Shown: positions 7,455 through 16,380, counted from the stretch's first letter. The stretch is 64,000 nt of DNA from JAJRXC01 sp047639555 (GCA_047639555.1 JBLIOE010000005.1:1-64000); one strand, 5' to 3'. Translations and numbers: made by a program. Notes: generated from the letters alone by a model not told the origin.

Positions 7455-7967
7455 ATGCGCCGAGCTCTTGCCCTTCTCCTTGTCGTGAGTGCGTGCTCGG
7501 TGCAGGACGGCCCCACGGGCACGGCGAATCCAACGTTCACGACCACCACAACCGTTGGGGCGACGACAACCACCGAAGCGCCGCGGTCGACGGCGGTGGT
7601 GCTGATCGGCCCGGCTCGCTACGAGCTCGATGCTCTGTGTGCGGCCGGTGGCGCAAGTGAAGTCGAGGTGAGTCTGAGCGGTGAGGACGTCAACGGATTG
7701 CCGGTGATTGGTTATGTCCGGGCCTTCCTGGGCGAGCCCTACATCAGCCTCCAGATCGGCACCGGTGATGAAGCGGTGTTATTCGAGCCGCGGCTCGAGG
7801 GCACGCTGCCGTTCGATCTCACGGATTCGGGTGTTGTCTTCCCAGAAGTTGATTTCGTGTCGGCCCTCGATCTCGAAACAGGGGAGTTCGTTCCCGCCGG
7901 GCTCGGCACCGCCGAGGTTGATTGTCTCGACTATGTCCGGACGTTGCCGCCCGTCCCATTCGACTAG
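7455..7967 (+). CDS. Putative lipoprotein of unknown function
   Basis: 170 residues. The N-terminus MRRALALLLVVSAC is a lipoprotein signal peptide with Cys14 as the lipidation site (lipobox VSAC). A Thr-rich linker follows (about 23-48), then a small domain of about 120 residues rich in beta-strand patterns with two cysteines (DALCAAGG and VDCLDYV) that could form a disulphide. I do not recognise the domain. ATG 7455 is chosen because it gives the signal peptide; the frame is open upstream to 7320 but that region is probably structured RNA. The gene is convergent with the next one, with nine bases between stops. Confidence 0.7.
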   Translation: MRRALALLLVVSACSVQDGPTGTANPTFTTTTTVGATTTTEAPRSTAVVLIGPARYELDALCAAGGASEVEVSLSGEDVNGLPVIGYVRAFLGEPYISLQIGTGDEAVLFEPRLEGTLPFDLTDSGVVFPEVDFVSALDLETGEFVPAGLGTAEVDCLDYVRTLPPVPFD

Positions 7968-7976
7968 CGCGGCCGT

Positions 7977-8810
7977 TTAGCCGCAGGGATCGGCTTCGAG
8001 CACGAGCGGCACTCGGCCCGAACGCAGCGACTCGACCACACCATCGACCGCGGTGAAGGCCACCCGAAACTCCTGGTCGTTCTCATCGGCGGGAACGAAG
8101 ATGATGTCTTCGCTGCCCCCTCCCAGGTCGACCTTCTCCAGGCGTTCGCCGAACAAGTCATCGAGCTGTTCGGCGGTGGTGCCGATGCCGGCGCCGGACA
8201 CGGTGGCGATGGGGCTGTCGCCGACGATGTCGACTCGTTCGATCGTGCCTTCGTGGACGACGAAGCTGATGCCGTTGGGGGCGTCGGCCGGGACCACTCG
8301 ATAGCAGTTGGTAACCGGGCCGCACGGGTGCATCTCGGTGCCGGCCGCCTGTGTGGCCTGGTTGACGGTCAGGCCGAACGTGACCTCGTCGAGACCGACG
8401 GTGCTGATCGAGCTGTTGCGACCGAGGGAGGGGATGAGGGGCACTTCAGGGTCGATCTCGTCGGCCGGCTCTTCGCCTTCATCGAGCGTGGTTGTTGTTG
8501 TGGTTGTTGTTGGGCTGGCGTCGGGTGCGGGTTCGGCGGCCGGCTCAGGGGCACAGTCGAGCGGGATCGACGTGGTGACGGGAACGATGGTTGTGGTGGG
8601 AGGCGACGTTGTGGATCCGGTTTCGTCGTCGTCGGTTTCGTCGGGCGCGGCCTCGTCGGAGGATGGCGCGTCAGCGGTGGGATTGTCGTCGTCGCCCCAA
8701 GAGAGCACGAAGAGGCCGGCGCCGAGAATGGCGATCAAAGCGATGAAGACGGTGGCGATCTGTCGAACAGGCACAGGTTGATCGTATTCGAGAGCCCGCC
8801 TTCGGCGCAC
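7977..8810 (-). CDS. Secreted or membrane-anchored protein, unknown function
   Basis: 277 residues. A hydrophobic helix at about 18-37 (IATVFIALIAILGAGLFVL) serves as anchor or signal, followed by about 90 residues of acidic and Pro/Thr linker including a run of eight Thr, then a domain of about 140 residues with cysteines at PCGPVTNCYRV and near the end (EADPCG). No catalytic motif is recognised. The start is a GTG at 8810; another GTG at 8774 would also keep the hydrophobic helix. Linkers of this type also occur in the CAP-domain and lipoprotein genes of this window. Confidence 0.65.
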   Translation of the reverse strand: MRRRRALEYDQPVPVRQIATVFIALIAILGAGLFVLSWGDDDNPTADAPSSDEAAPDETDDDETGSTTSPPTTTIVPVTTSIPLDCAPEPAAEPAPDASPTTTTTTTTLDEGEEPADEIDPEVPLIPSLGRNSSISTVGLDEVTFGLTVNQATQAAGTEMHPCGPVTNCYRVVPADAPNGISFVVHEGTIERVDIVGDSPIATVSGAGIGTTAEQLDDLFGERLEKVDLGGGSEDIIFVPADENDQEFRVAFTAVDGVVESLRSGRVPLVLEADPCG

Positions 8811-9046
8811 GCGACGATGACCGTGTGAGTTCCGGCACCGACCGGGAACGCCTGAATCATCGTTAACACTGCCGAATCGGACATCTGAGATGTTCGCCTT
8901 CGCGGCGAGGGCTGTTGCGGTTGTGTCAGCGGCGCTCTAGGCGGTGTCTTGCCTGTCTTGGTCCCGTTTTCCAGTGCCTATTCGACGGGGAGGCATAGAA
9001 CGCGCCATCGTCGACGCCGCAGCGGGAATACCGCAGGTCAGAATTG

Positions 9047-9120
9047 TGGGCCGCCCGGGACTCGAACCCGGCACCTTGGGATTAAAAGTCCCCTGCTCTA
9101 ACCCGATGAGCTAGCGGCCC
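9047..9120 (-). tRNA. tRNA-Lys (anticodon TTT)
   Basis: 74 bases on the minus strand: acceptor GGGCCGC/GCGGCCC with discriminator A, D arm GCTC...GAGC, anticodon stem GGGGA/TCCC with loop CTTTTAA (anticodon TTT), and T arm CCGGGTTCGAGTCCCGG. The 3' CCA is not encoded. It reads AAA/AAG lysine codons. The 236 bases between it and the gene ending upstream at 8810 hold no open frame or repeat that I can support. Confidence 0.97.
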
Positions 9121-9136
9121 TCCGGTGAGGGTAGCG

Positions 9137-10969
9137 CTATGACTTGATGGTCGACGCCTGGTTGTCGGCGTCAACTTCGCGAAGATCGACGATGTCGTGT
9201 TCGCGGCCGACGGCTCGGGCGTAGATCTCGATGAAGTCATCGGCGACGGTCTCGAGCGAAGCGGCGGTCTGGTGACGGTGAGCACGGGCGAGACGCGACT
9301 CGTGATCGTCGTCGGGTAGGGCCGAGGCGATTGCCGCACGGACTACTTCTTCGGGTGTGGTGCACACTCGACCGTCGTCGCTGGCAATGATTTCGGTGCC
9401 ACCAATCGAGGTGGAGAACACGGGCAGGCCGGTGGCGAGCCCTTCGAGGATGACGAGGCTGAAGCCTTCACCCAGCGACGGAATAACGAGGCCGTCGGCC
9501 GCACCCATGAGGCGGGCCACGTCGTTGCGCCAGCCAAGGAGCTGGATGCGGTCGCTGCAAAGGCCTTCGATGTTTTCGCGCAGGGCACCATCACCGATGA
9601 AGGCGAGGCGGTCGCGTTCGCCAGCGTGCTTCTTCCACGCGGTGGCCAGTGCCATCTGGTTCTTGCGATGGCTGAGTTCGCCAACGCACACGTGGATACG
9701 TTCGTCCTTTGCCCAGCCGAGCTCGAGGCGGATGGAGCGCCGATCGATTTCGCTTATCGGGTGGAAACCGGTGAGATCGACGATCGGGCGAACCCGTTCA
9801 GCGGCCCGTGCTCTCGGGGCCTCGGCGGCTTCGTGCTCGCTGAGGGTGAGGAGTGTGTGGGTGCGGCGGTCGAGGCGGCGCTCGATGCTTTGCACGGCCT
9901 TCGCCACAATCTTGCGGCGGGTGGAGAGGTGGCCCCAGCCGTGGGGTTGGTAGATCACGGGAACGCCAAGGCGCTTCAGCCGAGCGGCGACGCCAGCAAA
10001 CGTGGCGTGAGCGTGGACAAGATCGATCTGCTCGTCGCGAACGATCCGCAGGATTTCCTTCGAAACGGCCTTGGCATCGCCCGGTGTGCGCTTCCAGGGC
10101 ATACGAACGACACGAGTTGGCCAGTCCGCGAAGTCCCAGGTTTGGGCGTCGCTGGTGAGGACGATCTGCTCGATGCCGCGGTCAGCGAGTTCGCTGCCGA
10201 GCTTCTCGACGTAGGCGGGCACGCCCGCGATCGCTGGCTCAAGAACATGGAGCACCCGGAGCGGCTCGGTGGACGCGGGACGCAGGTCAATCGGCATGGC
10301 GAGTTCGCTCGGGAGTGCATCGTGGCCGAGACCGAAGAAGAGCCCAATGGTGCGGAACACGATTTCGACGTCACGACGGAAGGTGAGGTCACCGACGTAT
10401 TCGGCGTCGACGTGCACGTTCATGTGTACGTAGCCATTGCGGTACTCGGAGACCTGCCATGGGCCGGTCATGCCGGCGCGGACGTCGTGGCGCGGATGGT
10501 CGGTGAGGTCGAAGGCCCGGACGACGGCGGGAAGCTCGGGGCGAGGCCCGATGAGACTCATGTCGCCTCTGAGCACGTTCCACAATTGTGGCAGTTCGTC
10601 GAGCGAGAGGCGCCGGATCAACAAGCCGAACCGGGTGTGGCGGGGGTCGTCTTTCGGGGCGTGGTATTGCCCGTCTTCCATCGGCGCTCGTTCCGGCTTC
10701 ATCGACCGGAACTTCATCATCGTGAACTTCTTTGCGCCCTTGGTGATGCGCACCTGCGAGAAGTGGACGGGACGGCCGAGTGTGGTGGCAACACCGATGG
10801 CAACGATCGCGGCGAGGGGAGCGGTGAGAAGCAGAAGTGCGGCGGCACCCACGACGTCGATGACGCGCTTGATGCGGCGTTCATAGAGCGTCTTGGTCCG
10901 AGGGCCGGTAACGACGATGTCGTCGACGGCTCGGATTGCGCCCGCTTCTGTGACGGATGTCTCTTCCAT
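9137..10969 (-). CDS. Fusion: initiating sugar transferase + GT4 glycosyltransferase
   Basis: 610 residues. The first half (about 25-225) is a bacterial sugar transferase of the WbaP/WcaJ family: a transmembrane hairpin after YERRIKRVIDVVGAAAL, then FTMMKFRSM, RRLSLDELPQLWNVLRGDMS and the SLIGPRPELP signature. It should load the first sugar phosphate on undecaprenyl phosphate. The second half (about 235-585) is a GT-B family 4 glycosyltransferase (RVLHVLEPAIAGVPAYVEKL, HGWGHL, VCVGELSHRKNQ, SLGEGFSLVILEGLATGLP). The fusion would couple initiation to the second sugar addition. ATG 10969 has GAGCAGG just upstream; TTG 11035 is an alternative giving 22 more residues. It starts the polysaccharide locus. 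Confidence 0.88.
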   Translation of the reverse strand: MEETSVTEAGAIRAVDDIVVTGPRTKTLYERRIKRVIDVVGAAALLLLTAPLAAIVAIGVATTLGRPVHFSQVRITKGAKKFTMMKFRSMKPERAPMEDGQYHAPKDDPRHTRFGLLIRRLSLDELPQLWNVLRGDMSLIGPRPELPAVVRAFDLTDHPRHDVRAGMTGPWQVSEYRNGYVHMNVHVDAEYVGDLTFRRDVEIVFRTIGLFFGLGHDALPSELAMPIDLRPASTEPLRVLHVLEPAIAGVPAYVEKLGSELADRGIEQIVLTSDAQTWDFADWPTRVVRMPWKRTPGDAKAVSKEILRIVRDEQIDLVHAHATFAGVAARLKRLGVPVIYQPHGWGHLSTRRKIVAKAVQSIERRLDRRTHTLLTLSEHEAAEAPRARAAERVRPIVDLTGFHPISEIDRRSIRLELGWAKDERIHVCVGELSHRKNQMALATAWKKHAGERDRLAFIGDGALRENIEGLCSDRIQLLGWRNDVARLMGAADGLVIPSLGEGFSLVILEGLATGLPVFSTSIGGTEIIASDDGRVCTTPEEVVRAAIASALPDDDHESRLARAHRHQTAASLETVADDFIEIYARAVGREHDIVDLREVDADNQASTIKS

Positions 10970-11073
10970 TACCTGCTCTACTGAACTTGAGGCCGGTGCA
11001 TTGTCACTCCCCGACGGAGATATTCTGGCCACCAAGAGTGGTTGAGCGCAATAGCTGGAGCCACGAACTGCGT

Positions 11074-12042
11074 TTATTGATTCGTACGGCCCACCACAAC
11101 CGAGAACAGTAGCGACCCCTGGCTACGAGCAGGCCATGCCCGCACACCGTGCCGCCACGCACCAGCGAGGGCCCGAAGTGACGGTTGTTCAGGATCGACC
11201 ACAGCGAGCGAGGCCGCGGCCCTTTGGGTCGCTTCAGTGCCCGACAGATCGGAAGCGGCCAGCAGACATGCCGCCCGGACCGACCACGCAAGATAGCGAC
11301 GTCGACGATCGGCGCGGCGACCCACACCCTCGGGCGTCGCGCCCGTGACGGTGCCCTCGTGACGGCGCCAAGAGATGGTCGATTCTCTCAGACACGCCAG
11401 GCTGTCTTCATGGGAAGCGACGAGCGCCACCCACCAATCGTGCATCAGCACAACCTCGTCGGTGGCAATCGAACGCGCCTTCCTTCCAAGCGCCGCGGTG
11501 CCAAGAAGCGTGGCGCCGATTGCCGCGTTGTTCACCAGTAGATGGCCGAAGGGGACATCACGATTCGCGGGCACGCCTCGTTCTGCGAGCGCGGAGTCAG
11601 TCGTGACCACCCCGGCCGCATCCGTGACCGTGGCGTCGGTGTACACCGCAGCGAGGGGGCCAGCCGGAAGCGCCGCGATCGAGTGGGCCAACTTGTCGTC
11701 ATGCCAGACGTCATCCTGATCACAGAAGGCAAACAGCTCGCGATCATCGCCCTCGTCGGCGGGGAGATGATCGAGCAGCGCCATAAATGATGCTGCCGGT
11801 CCGAGGTTTCCGAGGGTGTCGTCGACGAGACGAATCCGTGCGTCTCGGCTTGCCGCCGCCTCGATGATCTGGAGGGTCTGATCGGTGGAACCGTCGTCGC
11901 GAACGAGCAACGACCAGCCTGTATGTGTCTGCTTCTCGATCGAAGACAGCAGCGCGGGGAGCCACGTCGCTCCCCCGAAGGTCGACAGCACTATGGTTAC
12001 ATGCGAATCACGGGGGCCGACCACTACGCCAGTTTGGCCCAT
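11074..12042 (-). CDS. Family 2 glycosyltransferase
   Basis: 322 residues. A GT-A fold is indicated by VTIVLSTFGGATWLPALLSS near the start, RDDGSTDQT (nucleotide binding), FCDQDDVWHDDKL (the DXD-type metal site region), HDWWVALVAS and the acceptor-side WRRHEGTVTGA, which resembles the RQHGxNxxGA motif of rhamnosyltransferase-like GT2 enzymes. It should add a sugar to the growing surface polysaccharide at the inner membrane. ATG 12042 is just before the conserved strand; the upstream open frame is Arg/Ser-rich and unlikely. It is divergent from the next gene with about 110 bases between starts. Confidence 0.85.
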   Translation of the reverse strand: MGQTGVVVGPRDSHVTIVLSTFGGATWLPALLSSIEKQTHTGWSLLVRDDGSTDQTLQIIEAAASRDARIRLVDDTLGNLGPAASFMALLDHLPADEGDDRELFAFCDQDDVWHDDKLAHSIAALPAGPLAAVYTDATVTDAAGVVTTDSALAERGVPANRDVPFGHLLVNNAAIGATLLGTAALGRKARSIATDEVVLMHDWWVALVASHEDSLACLRESTISWRRHEGTVTGATPEGVGRRADRRRRYLAWSVRAACLLAASDLSGTEATQRAAASLAVVDPEQPSLRALAGAWRHGVRAWPARSQGSLLFSVVVGRTNQ

Positions 12043-12151
12043 CCAGCCCAGGGAGTGCCCGATCGACGCACGGCCATCGAAGTTCACGGACCGTTGGCGC
12101 TGGCCACGGCGCCGGAGTCGGTTCCCTGGTCGCGGCCGAATTCGCGAACTT

Positions 12152-13510
12152 GTGAGCGACCCGGTCCCGTGGATTCTTCGCGCTCGACCCAACCGGCTGC
12201 GGTCACTCGGACGCCTCTCGGATGGGGAGCGCCTCATCGGTCTGCTGATGATCCGAGACGAAGACGATGTGCTCAACGACACCCTCTTAGCAACGGTGCG
12301 TTGGTTTGACCGGATCTACGTGCTCGACGGCACCACTGATCCCCAACGGGTCGAACGTACCGACGCGATCCTCGCCCGGTTCCCGGAGGTCCGGTGGCAC
12401 ACGCGTGACGCCGAGCACTTTCCCACCGGTGTCACCGACGGCGCCCGGCAGGTGCTTCTCGACCGCGTTCGCGACGAGCAAGGCACCGACAACTGGATCG
12501 GCGTGCTCCACGCTGACGAGTTCCTCGATCAGGACCCGCGCCCGATGCTTGCCGCCCGGCATCCGTCTGCCAATCCGTCGATTCGTGTGCGGGTCGCGCA
12601 CACATTCCTCCATGTCGACGACGAGACGAAGTGGGACAGCGACGAGCGCGTGATGCGCGACAAGGTCACCCACCAGATGTGGCCGGGCGTGCCCGAGGCC
12701 CGGTTCTTCTTCGACGATGGAAGTCGTGATTTCAACGTCGATAAACACTCGAAGGTCGTACCGCAGTCCCACCGGCCCGGCGAACTCGTCGATGGTTACG
12801 TGATCACCCAGTACAACGAGCGAAGTCCAGAACTGCTGGTGGCCCGCGCTCGCCAACGCGCCGCGAGTGGCTGGCAAGTCGGACACTACGCCCGTCTGCT
12901 CGGCGATAGTCCGGAGGTGTTCGTGGACTCTCTCGATCGTCCGGATTCGCCCTTTGCTGCGGAATTTGCGAGCGATCCCGAGGGGCCCTTCCGTCCCGCG
13001 TTGATCTCCGAGATGCCGCATGGCCCCTGTGCCCGCTCCATTTCGGTCGCGGTCGAAACCGAACTCACCGATGTCGCGGAACTGGCGAACCTGTCGGACG
13101 AGGGCCGCGCGTTTCGCCGTTTCGGATGCGTCGCAAAGCCCGGAGGACTTGTGGACCTGGCTGAGCGGGGTACCCGCCGTCAGCAGCGTTTGGCGGTTCG
13201 AGGTCTCCGTCGTTCGGTGCGCACCGCCGCGTCGTCGTTCGACCACAGAGCGCCGATCGCCGGTGCTGATGCGCTTCTGCGGCACACGTCTCGTGTCGTT
13301 CGCTCCCGGCGAACCACCCAGCAGCAGCGCAGCGTCGCGCTGTCCGAATGTGTGGTGCGGCTCGCCAACGCCGGATCAGGTGACGCCGGCTGGTTTACGA
13401 TTGTTCCCGCAAATCGGCGTCCCGCCGTGCTGGCCTTCCTTGACCACGCGTGCGTCAACCAACGATCCCTCGACCAACCATCCCTCGACCGCGAGGAGTG
13501 TGGATCATGA
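12152..13510 (+). CDS. Glycosyltransferase family 2-like protein
   Basis: 452 residues from a GTG start. The N-terminal half (about 22-280) matches the GT2-like group in which the first strand reads LIGLLMIRDEDDVLNDTLL, followed by VRWFDRIYVLDGTTDP and WIGVLHADEFLDQDP, the latter placing an aspartate pair at the metal site. Similar proteins occur in many polysaccharide clusters with unknown acceptor. The C-terminal 120 residues are Arg-rich and not recognised; a second reading frame across 13150-13500 also has good codon statistics, so a frameshift or a shorter true end is possible. The start is uncertain because no clear ribosome-binding site is present. Confidence 0.65.
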   Translation: MSDPVPWILRARPNRLRSLGRLSDGERLIGLLMIRDEDDVLNDTLLATVRWFDRIYVLDGTTDPQRVERTDAILARFPEVRWHTRDAEHFPTGVTDGARQVLLDRVRDEQGTDNWIGVLHADEFLDQDPRPMLAARHPSANPSIRVRVAHTFLHVDDETKWDSDERVMRDKVTHQMWPGVPEARFFFDDGSRDFNVDKHSKVVPQSHRPGELVDGYVITQYNERSPELLVARARQRAASGWQVGHYARLLGDSPEVFVDSLDRPDSPFAAEFASDPEGPFRPALISEMPHGPCARSISVAVETELTDVAELANLSDEGRAFRRFGCVAKPGGLVDLAERGTRRQQRLAVRGLRRSVRTAASSFDHRAPIAGADALLRHTSRVVRSRRTTQQQRSVALSECVVRLANAGSGDAGWFTIVPANRRPAVLAFLDHACVNQRSLDQPSLDREECGS

Positions 13511-13562
13511 CCATTGTCCCTATTGTCGTGGCGGAGGTCACGCTGGTAGCGTTGTCTTCTCA

Positions 13563-14459
13563 ATGGCTGGGGGAGAGCAGGGGGCCGAGGCGGCAGAGCT
13601 GTCTTGTGAGAGTGGTCTCGTGAGACGCGCCTCCCGACTTACGGATGCAAGCGGCATCACCCCGTTTACCGTGGGTGAGGTTCTCGACGTTCCTCAGCTC
13701 GGTTCCATCACGGTAGAGAGCTACACGCAGCGCAATTGGTCGCGGGTTGGTGTGGCCAACATGGACGGCCAGCAATTCTTCATCAAACAGTTCGTCGACC
13801 GCGTCGGTGGTCGTCACGACAAGGGATATGACGGCGACCGCACAACGCAAGAACTGCTCGGCGATCGCGTCGGGTCCATGCTCCGCGTCGTTCCGATCCT
13901 TGGACGGATCGAGGAGCGGCTGATCGCGGTGTCGCCACTGATCCCGATGCAGACCATCGATTCGATCGGCACCGCCACAAAGAAACATCGCGGGCCCGCT
14001 GCGAAGGTGGGAGAGGCACTCGCCGAGATTCTTCGCGAACGCGAAGTGAGTGAAGGCCGAGTCGCGGTGTGGAAGGGACTCGATCCCAAAAACATCGGCT
14101 GGACCGCCGACGGCGAACTCTGGCTCTTTGACTTCGGCCCGCCCACCGAACTCGAAACCCGCGACGCCGCGGCTCGGGTGATGGCGGCTGGCCTGCTCTC
14201 GCGCTGGGTTGCCCGCCCTGGCTTTCACCTTGTTTGGCCCGAGCGCGGCATCCTTCGGGGAGTGTGCGAACCGGTGGCTAACTTCACCGATTACGCGCTC
14301 GTCCAGGACGAACTTCGCCAACACGCAGAACTCCGCCGCCGTGAACCGCAGCGGGTTGGTTGGGCGGCCACTGCCACCCGGCTCGGCCTGCAGACGCTTG
14401 GACGCATCCATTGGTGGGCCGTCGAGCGTGAGGCGCGGCGGTTGTTCGCCCGGAAATGA
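13563..14459 (+). CDS. Kinase-fold protein of the polysaccharide locus
   Basis: About 298 residues. The pattern is that of a protein-kinase-like or aminoglycoside-phosphotransferase fold: a beta-3 strand lysine in QQFFIKQFV, a catalytic-loop-like GLDPKNIGW and a metal-binding FDFG (ELWLFDFGPP). In this family the loop usually reads HGDLxPxN; here the Asp two positions after the His is replaced (WKGLDPKN), so activity is doubtful. A role could be phosphorylating a sugar or lipid intermediate, or regulating neighbours. ATG 13563 and GTG 13620 are both possible starts. The stop overlaps the next gene's ATG (ATGA), so it is translated together with the following glycosyltransferase. Confidence 0.65.
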   Translation: MAGGEQGAEAAELSCESGLVRRASRLTDASGITPFTVGEVLDVPQLGSITVESYTQRNWSRVGVANMDGQQFFIKQFVDRVGGRHDKGYDGDRTTQELLGDRVGSMLRVVPILGRIEERLIAVSPLIPMQTIDSIGTATKKHRGPAAKVGEALAEILREREVSEGRVAVWKGLDPKNIGWTADGELWLFDFGPPTELETRDAAARVMAAGLLSRWVARPGFHLVWPERGILRGVCEPVANFTDYALVQDELRQHAELRRREPQRVGWAATATRLGLQTLGRIHWWAVEREARRLFARK

Positions 14460-15406
14460 ACTCGGCGCGCACGCCCGGGCGCGTCTCGGTAGTGGTGCTC
14501 AACTGGAACAGCGAGGCGCTCGGCGCCGCGGCGGTGGCATCGGCCCTCGCGCAGACATGGTCCGATGTCGAAGTGGTGGTCGTCGACAACGCGAGCACCG
14601 ACGATTCACTCGATCAGATTCTCGGAGTTGACCCCGACGCGGTCGTCGTTCGCAACACAACGAACCTCGGATTTGGTGGCGGCATGAACTCGGGGATCGC
14701 GGCTGCGACCGGCGAGTTCGTACTTCCGTTGAACTGTGACGCCGAGCTGCACCCCGGCTATGTCACCACCCTGATGCCCGCCTTTGCAGCGGATGACCGG
14801 CTTGGCGCGGCTGGTGGTTGTGTCCGGTCCGAGCGAGCGGGTGACACGGGGCCGCAGCGAATCACGCCCGTGATGCGCACTGTCGCCCTGCCGATTGAGA
14901 CGGCGGGTCCGGCGCAGAAACTGAACGGCGCGTGCCCTCTCTTACGACAAGTGGCCCTCGACGATGTTGCGGCCGTCGCCGGACGCGATCGCGGTCGACC
15001 GTACGACGACACCTATTTCGTCTATGGCGAAGACGTGGACCTTGCCCATTCGCTTCACGCCTGCGGTTGGACCCTCCACTTCGACCCCGTGGCGATCGCG
15101 GAGCACGTGCGTAGCTTCGGTTCGTCACCCAGGCTCGCCGATCGGCGCGGCCGACTCCGCATCTCGACGCTGCATAACCGTCACCGCAATATCGTCCGGC
15201 ACGGCCCGGCGCCGTGGCCGGCGGTCGCCGCGTTTGCGTTCTTGCAGGACGCGGGATTTGTTGCGATTCGGGTTGTTCGGGGCGACTTTCGCATTGTGCC
15301 GGACATGGCGAAGGCCTGGTGGGGAGTCCCGCGAACGCTGTTGAGCGATGTCACATATCGGCGTCGCCTTCGGCGTCGTGCCGAAATGGGAAATTCTGCT
15401 CATTGA
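14456..15406 (+). CDS. Family 2 glycosyltransferase (rhamnosyltransferase-like)
   Basis: 316 residues with a clear GT2 fold: VSVVVLNWNSEALGAAAVAS at the start, VVVVDNASTDDSLD, TTNLGFGGGMNSGIAAATGE, LNCDAELHPGYV as the DXD-like site, and the acceptor region FVYGEDVDLAHSLHACGW. This order is typical of enzymes that add rhamnose or related deoxysugars to polysaccharides. It is cytoplasmic and membrane-associated by inference. Translation is coupled to the kinase-fold gene upstream by a four-base overlap; 32 bases separate it from the epimerase downstream. Confidence 0.9.
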   Translation: MNSARTPGRVSVVVLNWNSEALGAAAVASALAQTWSDVEVVVVDNASTDDSLDQILGVDPDAVVVRNTTNLGFGGGMNSGIAAATGEFVLPLNCDAELHPGYVTTLMPAFAADDRLGAAGGCVRSERAGDTGPQRITPVMRTVALPIETAGPAQKLNGACPLLRQVALDDVAAVAGRDRGRPYDDTYFVYGEDVDLAHSLHACGWTLHFDPVAIAEHVRSFGSSPRLADRRGRLRISTLHNRHRNIVRHGPAPWPAVAAFAFLQDAGFVAIRVVRGDFRIVPDMAKAWWGVPRTLLSDVTYRRRLRRRAEMGNSAH

Positions 15407-15438
15407 TCCAGGGCGCGACAGTAGGCCAAGCTTGTGGC

Positions 15439-16380
15439 ATGCACGTATTGATTACCGGCGGCCATGGCCTTATTGGTTCGGGTGTGAATCAGCGACTTCT
15501 CGCGGCCGGCCACGAGGTGACCGTGGTTGACCGTGCGCGTCCTGGTGTTTTGGGCCGCGGCCCGAGCCGTGCCGAGGGGTACCGGCTAATTGAAGAGGAG
15601 TACCGGCTGATCGAAGCCGACATCCTTGATGTCGATGTGTGGGGCGAGGTTCTCGACGATGTCGATGCGGTGGTGCACACCGCCGGTATCCACCAGGTCG
15701 ACGAAGTCGCCAACGATGCGGTCCGCCATATCGACGTGAATGTGACGGGCACCTACAAGTTGCTCACTGCCGCCAACGCCCGCGGTGTGGGACGCTTCAT
15801 CTACCTCTCCAGTGCCAAGGTCTATGGCCATGGCGCGGGCGTGGCCTCAGCCGAAAGCGACCTCGTTGCGCCGGTTGAGTCCTACGCCCTTGGCAAGGTG
15901 GTGGCTGAGCACTACTGCGCCCACTTCGCCCGCGAGTTGGGAATGGATACCTGCTCGATCCGGCCGTTCTCCGTATATGGCCCCGGTCAAGACACACATA
16001 CCGGCTACATCGGCGCGCTGCTCGAATCGCTCCGCCTCGGACATCGGGCGGTGCTTTCCGGTGACCCCGACTTCGTCCGGGACTTTGTCCACATCGACAC
16101 CGTGGTCGACCTTTGCGTAAGCGCGGCGATCTCCGAGAAAACTCCTCCGCTCATACTCAACGCGGGTTCGGGTGAAGCCACGACACTCGGCCTACTGGTC
16201 AAGGCATTTGAGACGGTCACCAACCAGCCGCTCAACGTCACGTTCCGCGTTCCGCGACCCGGTACGCTCCGATTCACGCTCGCTGACACTCAGCAGATGC
16301 GGGACTTCTCATGGCCACACATGCACGATCTGGAACAGGGAATTCTGGAGACGGTCACGGCGGAGCTCAGCTCCCGGTGA
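15439..16380 (+). CDS. NAD-dependent nucleotide-sugar epimerase/dehydratase
   Basis: 313 residues, extended short-chain dehydrogenase fold. The NAD site is GGHGLIGSG (7-15), and the active-site pair is YALGK (in PVESYALGKVVAEHY) with a serine in YLSSAKVYG. The C-terminal part (RPFSVYGPGQ, DFVRDFVHIDTVV) matches UDP- or GDP-sugar 4-epimerases and dehydratases, so it probably makes a nucleotide sugar for the locus; the exact sugar is not readable. ATG 15439 starts the Rossmann strand directly. An in-frame 21-base duplication near residues 48-61 gives YRLIEEE then YRLIEAD. The stop overlaps the GTG of the next gene. Confidence 0.88.
   Translation: MHVLITGGHGLIGSGVNQRLLAAGHEVTVVDRARPGVLGRGPSRAEGYRLIEEEYRLIEADILDVDVWGEVLDDVDAVVHTAGIHQVDEVANDAVRHIDVNVTGTYKLLTAANARGVGRFIYLSSAKVYGHGAGVASAESDLVAPVESYALGKVVAEHYCAHFARELGMDTCSIRPFSVYGPGQDTHTGYIGALLESLRLGHRAVLSGDPDFVRDFVHIDTVVDLCVSAAISEKTPPLILNAGSGEATTLGLLVKAFETVTNQPLNVTFRVPRPGTLRFTLADTQQMRDFSWPHMHDLEQGILETVTAELSSR

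Noticed and set aside
8480..8520. Run of gtt/gtg triplets that looks like a microsatellite
   Set aside because: On the minus strand it codes for eight threonines in the linker of a secreted protein; such Thr-rich linkers recur in this genome and need no special explanation.
9626..10984. Long plus-strand open frame (452 codons) opposite the sugar transferase fusion
   Set aside because: High GC produces long antisense frames; it has no motif while the minus strand carries two complete enzyme domains.
12287..13285. Long minus-strand open frame opposite the GT2-like gene
   Set aside because: No recognisable domain, His/Arg-rich composition, and the plus strand shows a clear glycosyltransferase signature.
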